Assembly (NCBI RefSeq): GCF_965638725.1
Contig: NC_134950.1
Coordinates: 22,968,932-23,032,931, forward strand
From: Aptenodytes patagonicus
Taxonomy: Eukaryota; Chordata; Aves; Sphenisciformes; Spheniscidae
DNA: 64,000 nt
Direction of reading: 5' to 3'
In this document: positions 20,780-32,700 of the stretch, in pieces
Position numbering within the stretch: position 1 is the stretch's first letter
Layout: each line of letters begins with the position of its first letter
Notes under the pieces: model-generated
Told to the model about the DNA's origin: nothing
The model's input: only the letters and a program-made list of their open reading frames with translations
Databases searched by the model: none
Program-made: the position numbers and the translations under genes

Positions 20780-23700
20780 GTGAGTACCGGTGCCGGGGGT
20801 CCCGGCGCCCCCGGCCTCCCCGCCGGGCCGGGGCTCCCACCGCGGGGGAGGCGACGGGCGGGGGGGGGAGGTGGCGACGGTGGCGACGCCCACCCTGAGC
20901 CCCGGAACGGGCCGGGGCGTCCCTCGACACCGGTGGCGGGAGGGAGTGGAAGGAGCTCTCCCCTCCCCGGAGCCTGGGGAGGGGCAGGCCCTTGTTCCCC
21001 CCCCAGTGCAAGAACGGGGAGCGGTGGCCGCGGCACCTGGGAAGGGCGGAGGGGCGCCCGGCGGGCAGCACCGCCGCCAGCCGCCGTGGCGGTGGCCGGT
21101 CGGGGAGGGGGATGGGGCCGGTTCCTCCCGCTGCCCTTTCTCCCTTCGCCCGGCGGCGTGGGGCGAGACAGGCTGCCACCGGCGGCGGCAGATGGAGAGC
21201 GGCGGGATGAGTCAGAGCCGAGGCTCCCCCTCTCCTCGGCGCGCAGCGAGGCGCCGGGCGACCCGGGGGGGCGGGCAGGCGGGAGCCGCGGCCCCCCGTG
21301 CCCCGAAGGGCGGCGGTGGCGGCGGGCGGAGGGGGTCAGCGGCCGCCGCGCTAACATGGCGGACAGCCCTGCGTGTGAGAGGCGGCGAGGCGGGAGGGGG
21401 AGGCCGGGGACTGAGGCGAGAGCTGCGCCGGGGCCGCCGTTCCCCCTTTTCCCCCAACCCCGCAGGGCGCGGGAGGGCGATGGGGCCGCCGGCTTCGCGG
21501 CGAGCGGGAGCGGGGGCTCGGCGGCCGCCCTAACATGGCGGATTCCTGCGGAGGGGGGCTGTGTGGTGTCTTCCCTCTCAGCAGCCGGGGCAGTGCCCCG
21601 CGGCGGGAGACCCGTTCCCGCCGGGCGTTGCTGTCTCTCGCAGTGTGCCTTTTCCTGGGGTGTGGGCGAGGGGCGTCCTCGCCTGGACCCCTCAGGGAGA
21701 GGGGCTCGCCGGACCGCGATGTGCTGTCCCCTCGCCCTGTGGCAGCAGCCCGGGATCGGGAGCACTGACTCCCGTGCACCTCTCAGCGGATCCTTTCCCG
21801 TCGGGTGCACCCACACGCAGGAAGCCCCCTCAGGCCTGGGGGGAGCAGCTGTGTGACAGGCTTCGAGGCTGGTGTGGCTGGCGGGGGGCAGAGAGACTGG
21901 AGAAGTGCTGGTGGCACGGCTGCGGTGTCTCTCCTTGCCTGCTTCTCAGAGGCCATGTTGTGCATCTGTAACTGTGGCTATCCATCCGGGCTCCCACTGT
22001 CATGCTCCTCTTTCCCCCTCATCTGAGCTGCGCCTATGGGTGTCTGCACGATCTCGGCATGGTGGATGGGGGGGCATGCCAAGGAGCAGGGCGGCAGAGC
22101 GAGCTGTTAGGGTACTGCACAAGTTGTAAGGGTATTGCACAAGTAACACTTTCTGGGATGAGCGCTGGGATGAGCGCTGGGATGACAGTGCAAATTGCCC
22201 TCACACAGAGGGACCAGGGGGTCCTCCAGGTATGGAAAGTGGAGCCCTTCCCTCCTGTTAGCAGTCTCCTTCCTTTGCCAGGGGCGTTTGCTGGTCATCT
22301 CAAGGACGCATGTTTTCTCCCTCCCCTTGGTCAGTCTGTTGGTGTAGCAGTAGCTGGTTTGGTGCTGCCAGTTGTTCTGGAAGTCTCTTGGTTGAGCCTC
22401 AACCCCCTTGGCTTGCCTGCCTCTGCTGGTACTTGTGGTCCAGTTGGCCACAACTGTACTGGTGGCTTTTGGAAAGTACAGAGAAGAGGGTCCAGTCACT
22501 GCTCAGCTGCTGGCTGGGTGTGTGAGTGTAAAATGTGTGCACCTGGATGTCAGGCTATCCTGAGTGTGTGTGCTTGCTGTGGTGCTGTTCCATGTTTGGT
22601 GAGAGGTCAGCAGAGGTGCCTGTTACTGGTTGTAGGGGAGCTGGAGGTATGGTGTGGGAGCAGGGGGTTCATGCGTGTGTAAGGGGGGTAGTGCAAATGC
22701 AGGAACGTGGGGCAGCTGGCGTGGCCAAGGAGGATGCTGTTATGGCTCATTACTAGACAGCACTGCAGGTCTCTTCCAGTTGGCAGTCTGGCCTTGTTCA
22801 GAGCCCAAGAAGATGCATGTCTGTGCTGGGGGGACCCTGGTTGTGGTGAAGAGAGAAGTGAGCTAGCTTAAATCTTCTTTTGAGCCTTTCTGAAGTGCAT
22901 CTCCTGCAGTGCAAAATCCTGCACAGCCGACATGTGCCAGTAGGCAGGAGAAGCCCTGCATTTCAGACCTCTGCAGCAGTCTCCGGTGACCGAGCAGGAT
23001 TTGATTGCGTAGTCCCAGTTGAATATAGCTGCCCTGAACCACCATGTGGTGTCCAATAAAGCGGGTTAGACCTGCCTACCCTCCCAGCCAGACGCGTGGC
23101 TGGGTCTCCTGTGTGGTGGTGGGTTGGGGATGGGGGGAGTGCTGCCCCACTTGCGCCTCCACCCTGGCTGCTGGATTTTTGGCTCTGAGGGTACTGCACT
23201 TGCCTACTATCCTTCCCTGGATAAATGTGGGAGGCAGCGGTGCTGGGGGGGAGGTGGGGGTTGTGAATAATGGTGATGGTAGGAGGGGTTTGTTCCAGTC
23301 TGGACTGGTCCAGTCTAGTTCTTTCCTTCCTGTCACCGTGTGAACAATGCTGCTGCCGCCGTGGCTGATGCTTGCGACACGGCAGCCCCCTCCCCGTGTG
23401 CTTCAGGCTGTGGTGAGCTCCCTTCCCTGCCTGCTCTGCCTGCCGTAGGCCGAGCCCCCTGCAGCCAGCCAGGCTGCTGCTCCCCCTGCCCTGTCCCTCC
23501 CACTGGGCCTTGAGCTCTGGGGGAAGGCTGTTAAACCCCAGAAAAAGAGGGGTCTTTACAAGACTTTGGGAGGTGGAGGGTGTTGTTCGGTGGTGAACAG
23601 CAATGGGAATGTTTCTCCTGTGGGGACAGTTTTACTGGAGGCAAGAGGCAGGCTTACTGCCTTTCAGTGCTGCAGCCTGCCCCCAGGCAAGCGGCTTGTG

Positions 23701-26700
23701 TGTCTTGCTGCTCCCTGTGCTGGAAGGCTGGTGCAGGTGTGTGTTTGCAGCAATGCTGGGCTGTATGGTCTGGAAATGATTCCATCTCTCTCATTAAAGG
23801 AGAGACAGAGTGCTCTGGAAGGGAATTAAGACTGTCCCTTCCTGAAAGGGAGGATTAATTGTGTAAGGGACTAATTTGGGTATAATGGCAAATTTCAGTT
23901 CAAAATGCTGTTGATGTAGCACAGGAGCAAGAGTGAGGTTGACAGAATTCCTCAGGGACCCGTGTTCCCTTCAGGACCTGCTCTCCCCCCGGGACCGCCT
24001 TGCCACAACACCCTGACCCTGATCTGGAAAAGGTCTATTGTAACAGAAGAATAGCTGGTTTTTTTGTGGACCAGAGTAACTTTGGTGCCTCCAAGTCTGC
24101 CAGTTGGTGTAGATATGCGAGGTCATCGTATTGCTGGATTTTTAGGGTTTGGTTCACGGATAGTTAAGCTGAGGTCACTAAAGGGTCTCTTCAGAAATGG
24201 AGAGATGCAGTGGATAATTTTTTTCAAAGAAAATCGGTGCCTGGTTTTGTAGACCTGTCTGTATCAGACATGGGGAGCTGAGGGGGCTGGGGAGCTGAAA
24301 AGGGCCTGGCCCTGACTGGCCTGCCGGTGCTCATAGAGCTTGCTGCGGGGATGCAGTTGTTCTGGCAAAACTATGCGCTGTGGATGACTGGGGGGTTATT
24401 TTGTTCCTCAGAGGAGTGTTACTATTCAAGTACAAAGTACAGCATTGCTGGTTGAGCTGCAGTCAAACTTGAGGCACCTGCTAGTAGAGTATACTAACAG
24501 ATGATATATAAATACATGCATATAGGTGTCACTTGAGTATTAAAAGACAAAGCTGCCTTGTTGATTATTCCTGCAACTCAAAGCTCTCGGTTTAGCAAAG
24601 AATGCTTTTATACCGACTTTAAGACCCTTAAACAATGAATGCTTCATTGTGGATGATCACATGTGCAATTTTTCTAAAACTGGGTTTGTCCATATGGGTT
24701 ATGGACATCTAATAGGCTTCTGCTGCTTAAAATGGTAGTCCTGCTCTGCCACAGTACAGCAAACTAACTCTTTGTGCTTGTTAAAGCAGAGTAAAATTAC
24801 TATGATTTAAAAGGCTCAAATAGTACCATTTTCCTCTCTGGATATTTAATATTGGCAAACCTGCACAAAAGAGGGCAGTCAGACTATTTTTTATATATTT
24901 GTGTAGATCCTTCAGATAAGTAATTCTCATTTAAAAGAAATTCTGAAGGGCAGTTAGAACTCAGTGCAGCTCAGGGTTGACTTGCTACAGAAAATGATTG
25001 GTTTTCATTCCAGCTCTGCGGGAACTTTCGCTGCATACTTTCTTCTTAGGTCATGTGAGAATATTTATTGGAATAGTACTGCAGGTGATATTTGTCTGAA
25101 GCATGGCTTTTTAAGTTTTGCACTAAAGGTCATGCACTCGCCCTAGAAGCACCTGTTTTTAATGACTTGTTTTGCTGGGAAGGTAAACTTAATTCATGAT
25201 CACTGGAAAATTTGTATGAGTTCTTGAGTGTAATCAGAACAGCACTAGAAAATAGTGGAGCTACTAGTTAATTTTACAAAAGGAAAGTGTTGCCAGCTTT
25301 TAAAACTGTTGTGTGCGTACTCTGAGAACTAAATGTTGCTGACTTCTTGCTTTAGTGGAAGAAAAGGATAAGATTAAATATACGGCATATACATTAATTC
25401 TGGCTGGCAAAATTCCCTAATATCTCAATTAGCTTTGAAGCGCTGAGGTTTATTTTTAATATTATATGCTACTGAATGCTAATTTAGATGGTAAAGCTGA
25501 AGAGATTGCTCTGTGGAGTTGCTGTGAAACAGTTGCCCTCAAGTTGCATTCACTCTGTAATTCAGTACTTTATAGAGTATACTAGTTTAGTTTTCTAATA
25601 GCAAGAATAAGTGGAAAAATACACTTCAGCAGTTTGCTTCACTGTAATGCGGTTGAAAAGATGGTCATTTGGGTTAGGTAATTCCCAGAAGCCAGGTTTT
25701 TGTAGTCACCATGTGTAGTCTGGTTTAAATAATGAGAGCAGCAAAGACTTATTTTTACAATAGGTTGGTGCATTCCATGTTTTATGCCATAGACCACAGT
25801 GAATTTGTAGTAACTTTGTTGTATGTTGGGTTTCACATGACCAGTTCTGTACTGTATTTAATTCCATGAAAATGACAGTTCCTTTTAGAAGGAATAACTT
25901 CTCAGCAGAACTGGTTAATGTTTCCTTGACTACTGCTTATGTTCGTTGTACTGTTTTGTGTGATTGTTTTACCTTAATTTGAGTAAGCTAGCCTTGTACT
26001 TTAAAATGCTGCTTTGGTGTTGTGTGTAATAGCCTTTTAAGGGCCAGCCGAAACCTCATTCCTGAAGGCAAGCATACGTTTCTTTTTACTGTCTTGGTCA
26101 TCTCTGGATTTGTCTGGTGTTCAGTTTCACTATATAAAGCACTATTTTTCACCCACATAGCTTTTTCACCCACATGCTGTGTTCATTCACAGCAGTGGAA
26201 GAAATAACATGGCAAGGGAATTCTGAACTAGAAAGGAAGTGGGGAGGGGAAGAGTCACAGTGGTTACAGGGTTAAAAGCACTTCTGGGAGGGTAGTCCAG
26301 TATTAAGGCATACTACCCTAAAGCAGGATCATGTAGAGCTCTTGGCCTTTAGTTTTGAAAATATTCCAGTTCAGACTATGAAAGGTAAGTACAAACAAGC
26401 AGTTTCATGTGCATAATTCATGTGTTTTAGCTGTTCTTCATACATCTGACTTGATCTGGCTCAGAGTTTACATTCACTCTTGAAAACTGGGCATTTTATG
26501 TGATTATAAACTTTCATGGTGGGGTCTTGCAAGCCTCCTTAAAAGCACTACTGAAAAGGCATTTGTTACGTGTTTTAAGATAAAGTTTTTATTTTGTTCT
26601 GGTTTTGAAATTTATATGCATTTTCTCCTGCAGGGCAAAATCTCTGATCAAGTTTACAACTATCCAGAGGGCTTAGGAGAAGTGCTTTATAGAGAACAGT

Positions 26701-26738
26701 TCGACTTCAACGCTGAGCCACCTTGGGAACCTAGCTGA
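20726..26738 (+). CDS. Conserved AUU-started regulatory uORF of AZIN1 (spliced)
   Basis: In exon 1 the frame from ATT at 20726 encodes IPPKKRRRFTKSFGPLSH to the donor at 20779. Exon 2 resumes in the same frame at 26634 and encodes GKISDQVYNYPEG... ending NAEPPWEPS-stop (TGA 26736-26738), 52 codons in all. There is no in-frame ATG. This is the upstream conserved coding region known from ornithine decarboxylase homologues: at high polyamine, ribosomes stall on the PPW tail, queue, and raise AUU initiation, which reduces AZIN1 synthesis. The PPW motif, the AUU codon and the exon phase (0/0) are all directly visible. It encodes a regulatory nascent peptide rather than a stable protein. Confidence 0.9.
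20780..26633 (+). other. AZIN1: AZIN1 intron 1
   Basis: GTGAGT...CTGCAG, 5854 bp. The first 800 bp belong to the CpG island. The remainder holds no recognisable gene. Short tandem repeats occur at about 22109-22146 (15-17 bp unit, two copies) and 22154-22185 (12-bp unit GGGATGAGCGCT). Confidence 0.85.
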
Positions 26739-26771
26739 TGATAGTAGGGTTCCATCTCCTAACTTGTCCAT
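26634..26771 (+). other. AZIN1: AZIN1 exon 2 (5' untranslated, holds uORF end)
   Basis: 138 bp between acceptor CTCCTGCAG (ending 26633) and donor CCAT|GTAAGT (26771/26772). It contains the PPWEPS-stop end of the regulatory uORF and an ATG overlapping its stop. Confidence 0.9.
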
Positions 26772-29700
26772 GTAAGTATCTTCTCTCTTCATCTGTATGC
26801 AGGAGGATAACCACTTCCAAAAATACAAACAGCATGTATTGGCTTTTTGATAAGTAAGATAACTGTCTTGATGTAGATGATCAAAATTTGGAAATAGTGG
26901 TGTGTATATTATATGGGTCTTTCATTCAAGGGAGGACTACAATTTTTACTCGCCTGATACTTTTCTCAACAGAGTTATCTGATGAATTTCTGAGAGACTT
27001 AAACGTGTGAGTAAACTTGTAGAGTTACTTTTCTGAATTAGGGCTGTTGGCTGCAGAAATCCTAAAATAAAATGCTGTAACTTCAGTCAGTGGTAATTCT
27101 GAAGTCATGAGTTGGCACTGCATGACTGTTAACATCAAATCATGATTTGCTGAGTACTGTGTGATTTCTTACGGTATTTTATACTGAAATAGTTAAAATT
27201 TGCTATTATAAACAGTAACTAATGCTGATCATGAAGGGTGTGCCTTCCCAAATGCCTGTCTCCATTATTTGCTAATTACTGTCCACTTCCACAAATAGTT
27301 GTAGTTGAGCTACAGTAGAATGTGGAATTCTGTGTTGAATGGAAATTGTGTACCAATTATAAATGCCTTTACATTTTTAAGAGGCAAATAGTTATTAAAG
27401 AAAAAAAACATAACTGAAAACGAATGTGCGTAGCTGATCTTAAGGAGCACAGAAAACTCTGGAATGTGTGTAGTTATCCTGTTCTGTTAACATAGAACAG
27501 TAGCTTTATGTGGCTTTAACAATAGCCTTAAATGTATTTGTAAGATCTGAGTTAAGCTGATTTTATACACTTGTTTTTTTCCCTGTCTAGCTGAAGGCAT
27601 TTTCGTTTGGTTTAGTACCTATAAATTATATAATGCTTTTTAATGTAAAACTTGAGAATGAGAATGGTTAAGTGCATCTAACTGAGCCAGGTACTTTTTA
27701 AAGACCATAAAGAGTCCAAATGCCAGTTGTGTTAGTATGTCTCCTAATAAGGTACTTAATGTAGATGACCCTGTTCTTTGAAAATACTGCAGTAAGGGAG
27801 GCACAGGGTGAGCTTGGTTTATCATGATCTCTGGCTTTATCTCAAGAGGATATGTTCTTTTTTGTTTTGTTTGAAACACTGAATTAACTGCATATATCTG
27901 GTTCCATAGATAACTGCTCTATTCAAGTCAATACAGTTAACACTGAAAATTCTGACTATCACTGTTATTTTGTAAGTGTCACATGATTTTTATAAGCAAA
28001 AGATCTGAGAAAATTGTTTCTCTCGTTCAGTTTCTGCGTTTCAGCTCGCTCTTGTATGTGGGTAGAACTCTTGCATGGCATTTTGCACTTCAACAGGAAT
28101 AAAGTAAAGTAGCAAAAAGAGAGGAAAGGCAGAAGAATTGTTAGGAGAAGGAGTGAATAAAGCAGAAACTATTAAGGTACTATAAATGCATTTTAGTTTC
28201 TAAAATCGTTCCGAAGGAATTTTTGCTTTGACCGAAGTTTTCTCTTTGAGGAGAAGGCTGTTCTGGTGCCTTTATTGAGATTATTCTTTCTCTAACTGGT
28301 AGACTGATGTGCTGTGGCAAATAGTGCAAGGTATAGCTTGTCCTGGAATGGAAATGCCGCTGGATTTGCTGTTTCTGTGACTGAATGTTCAGATGATCTG
28401 TGTGTTTATTTTGAGCTTGGATCTATTATGCCTTCAGTAATAATATACTGTACACAAATATAAGTAGTTCAGTATTGAATGTAGTGGTGATGTAGGTAGT
28501 GTAGTCTGCAAGTGTTAGCCAGTAAATCTGTACCTGTTTTGGTGTGCTGAGGCACAGGTGATTGCCTCAAACACAGCTAAGATGCAAGTTAGCTAGCTAA
28601 TTGGTAGTTTGAGTCCTGTTCAACCTGCAAAGTGATTTAATGGGAAAAAGGTCAGTTGGGCTTTTAAATATAATTACTAATATTATCTTCCAATGGAACT
28701 CAAATAAAAATCTGTCTGAAGGTGTACTTACATTCCCATTAAACTTGCTTCCTTTTTATAATTCTCTCTCTCCCACTTTTGTCCTTGTATTACGCTGGCC
28801 AAGGAAGAACTTAGGATTTAGTTCTGTCTCTTTCTTCAAGCTCTGACTTCCTGAGCAGTCTGGCAACTGTGGTCTGAAGTCTTGCTCCTTTGAAAATCTG
28901 TTCTATTTATTGCCACATTTGGTTGATCAAAAATGGAGGGAATTAGCAATGGAAATGTGATCTATTAACGAGCCCTGTCTATGCCAAGTGGAAGCAGTAG
29001 TTTTCTGGACTGGCTGGCCTTTAAAGCTGTCTTGACTTTGTCTAAATGGGACTGGGTGGCAATCGGGGAACAGGAGGGCTGGCAACGGGGAGGCCAAATA
29101 CTAGTATTGACTAAGCAAGTAAGAGGATAGGATAGGGAATTAACTGCTTGCACTGTCTCGAAAGAAGTGCTGGTATGGTACCACAGAAGTATACATGCAC
29201 TTACAGTATTCAAACTTCAAGAAAACATAAGGAGGTTCTTGAAAGCATGGTTCCTGTAGAAGGTATCAGATGGGGCGTTATTTTTTAGTATCTACCCCCT
29301 TTGCTTGCTTACTTCAGCAGAGAATGCTCTCTTTACATTGCTCATTTACCTGTGTGGAATAGTCCTCAGAGAATGGTAGGATGCAACTAACTTAAGCTGT
29401 ACAGGTACTCTGCTATGACCCTCAGTGGATTTGTACTGAGAGGCAACTTGGGTAATGCACAGTGTCCACTACCACTGTAAATAGACACCTGCTTCAGCAT
29501 TTCCATCAGTTGGTTAGTGGCTGCATTCAGCTAACTGAATGATAAGGATATAAGTTGGTGAAATGGCATCTTGGAATTTTTTTTAAAAGATACTCACGTT
29601 ATAAATAGGCATTTCCTGCACTGAAAACAGAGGACTCATGTTTCTACTTTTCTAGTATACCTATTCTGTATTTAATTGTCAATGTTAGTGACAAAATGCT

Positions 29701-32700
29701 TCTATTTTTTCATCTGTTACCCCTGAAGAACCAGTATTGTAAGGCATGTAAGGTGAATGTATTTTACGTCTTTATGATTTTTGCATCAGCACAATTGCTA
29801 ATCTCATAAATATTTATTTTGCTTAAGACATGTAGTTGAAAGGCATTATTGGGAGCCTGTTTGGTTTGCAGAGGCTTTGTTCTTTGCAGAGGAAGTTTTT
29901 AATGAAAGAACCAAACCTCAAGGGTTTTTTTTCAGGCCAAACAATATGTAGTTCTGAATGTAAAGAAAAAAATTGAAAATGATGTGTTTGTTATGGAAGC
30001 TTGCATATGACAAGCATGTGTTTAATTAGTCACTTTTCAGAGCATTTTAATTTTCTTCTATTCCAGATGTCTGCATTAATTGCAGTGCTTAAATATGTAA
30101 ACTTTTATCTTAAAGTTCTTCATCTGGGAAGTCATTGTGTTAAACCCTAAAGAGCCTGAGGATGTAACGCTTACTTCAAAGCAAGCAATTGCATGCCTAT
30201 GTAGAAGTCTCATACCACTTGACAGCTTTTGTTTGCCCTAAAATATATGTCCTGGAGCCTTGTGCAGACTAACATTTCAGGTGGTAAAATGGGTGGTGTT
30301 ACCACGTGAAGTCTGTCAAATCATGACTTGCAGCCAGTCAGCACTTCCAACAAGGACTGAACTCTGTACTGTAATGATTTCTGACTTACGGACATAGAAG
30401 AAGTCTTAAGCCGTCCTCTCGATTTCCTTCTATGTGTATTGATCTTTCACAAATTTTATCATTGATTCTCCTCACCCCTCAGGAGGGGGTCAGTCAGAAC
30501 AGAGTAAGGTTATAGCACAATCCTAAATCCTACTGCAGGTATTAACCCGTTAAACATTTCTCAAGTATGAACTGTTTTGTGGTGGTGCTGTAGCAGTGCT
30601 GGTAGGAATTTCAGTTTTCTCTTTGTAGAATATTCTCCCTATCTTGTTCTCAACAGGACTGAAAAGATGTAATTTCTTCTAGAGCAGGAGAAATTGGAGA
30701 GGAGTGGGCTGTGACTCTGAGGACGGAAGTTGGTAGGCTAACATTAGCTTTTTTTGCTAGATGAATTTTGCTAAACAAGAAAGCTTAGACATCATGGACA
30801 TGCTTAGAAAAAGCAGTCGCTGTTTAGCAGCCTGAGAGAGGTTATACTAGGTTGTTTATGGGTTGTTGCAAGCTATTTTATTAAGTCTGTACTAGCATGG
30901 ATTCCTTTTCGTCCCTGCCTCTTGACCATGAGATGCTTTTGGATGAATGAACTACAAGAGACAAGGTCTGTTTTAGGAAATGACCTTTATCGAAGCTAAC
31001 TTAACCAGATAAGTGTTCTTTTTGTTGTTGTTTTGGGGGAGATAGTGGTAAAGAGGCCTCCTCCTCCCATGCTTTACTCGAACCAGTTCTGCCCCTCCTC
31101 CCCACGGGATCTCCCCAAAAGTAAAAGGGCAGGTTTTGGAGTAAAGTATTCTTCTACGTCATCTCTGTCTGAAACGTATAGACACCACAGTAACTATGAA
31201 AAAACCTTTCTTTTAAGAGTACTACAAAATTAGCTTAAATGTACTCCAGTGTAACTCAGATGAAACCAGGACTCGAAGAAAAAAAGCTAGCTGTTGTTTA
31301 GATCGAGCTTCTTCATTTGAAATACGAAGCACCAGCAATTAGCCTGCAGGGGGTGTGTGTCTGGTGAGTCTAAAAACCTATTCAGTGCTGTGACTGGTTT
31401 TGCTGGGTCTACTGAGACCTGCCAGCAGGGCAGATCGGGGGTGTGCATTCATTCAGTGGAAGGGACTCTTGACCATCTGCACTCTTTAGAATGTAGGAGG
31501 TGCCTTGTAGTATGAAAAAAAAAAACAAACCCAACCCACCAAAACTTTAAAATCTAAGTGGTATGCTTGTATATACAGTAAATCCTTAAAATGCTTTAGT
31601 TTTGCCTTCAGGCTTTTTTGTACAATACGTCAGGGAATTGTGAGCTTATGATTAGAAACACAGAATTTGTCCGACTTGAATAAACAATAAAAAGAAGCTC
31701 AGATGTGAGGTTTCTGCCAGCCCAGTCACTTCTCACATGCAGGTACTTCAAAGTATTTACTGGTTGAATGTGAGTGGGGAGAGGGAAAGGAACTGGGATC
31801 ATGGAAGCTCATCCTATACAGTCACTGTGTCAAAATGTTGCCACTGAGTTTTGCTGAACTTTTTCTGAAGTCATAGGACAGATTAGATGTGTCCTAAAGA
31901 TGTTATCGATTTAGAAGCAGCACAAAACATAGCTGAAATTTGAAAAATTTCCCTTAACACCCCTCTGTGTCACAAAAGGATTAAACTTGTGGTTTTTGAA
32001 TGGTTAACAGATCTGCTACATTTGAATAATCTGCTGAAAATGGAAATCACTTTGCTCTTGCATGTGTTCACCGTGGTTGGTTTACTTATTCTTCTCTTTG
32101 GGTATTATTTTTCTTGCAAGAAGACAACAAAAGAGCTATTATTGTAGAAGAAAAGTTTAATGTGTTTATTACATAACCAGCAAGTTCCTGAGGATGCATA
32201 AAGTACTTTAAAACTTAGTTAAACATTAGGCTGTTTAAATCATAGTGTAAAGAAATTGTGCTAAAAGAATTAAACTCTGCTGTTAGCTTTTTTCTTCTTT
32301 TGATCTTCACTTTTTGAATGCTCCAAAACTATATCAAACTTTCAGTAAAATGCTGATGCCAGCTTTTCTTTCCGGGGCGGGGGGGAGACGGGGAACAAAC
32401 CAAACTCTTTTTGGTACTCTGCTCCTGGAAATCATGGATATTTTATGGAGGTGAAGTGTTGAGGACTTTGCTAATCAGCTAGCAAATCAAGAATACTGAT
32501 GAAGTACCTGTTCAGAGGGTGACAGTAGCTATGTAAACGTGACTGTGGTGCTCATGTTTGTTTCACTGATTCTAAGTCAAACTTAGTTCACAAGCTTGTA
32601 TTTTTTTTTTGTTTGGTGGTAGTTTTTTTAAGGAGTTTTAGCTATTACTCTCAAACTTAAACTGACATGTGACTGACTGAAGACGTTTTTCCTGGCTATT

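Larger units (their letters stand above)
20120..21560. promoter_or_regulatory. CpG island at the AZIN1 promoter
   Basis: A dense GC- and CpG-rich block sharply distinct from the AT-rich flanks. It covers the promoter, exon 1 and the first 800 bp of intron 1. The many long open frames on both strands here result from the scarcity of AT-rich stop codons and are not genes. Confidence 0.9.

Noticed and set aside
20034-21856. Long open frames on both strands across the CpG island (up to 476 and 346 residues)
   Set aside because: Low-complexity Pro/Ala/Gly/Arg translations caused by lack of AT-rich stop codons. Only the short exon 1 portion of the 20426-21856 frame is meaningful, as part of the AUU uORF.
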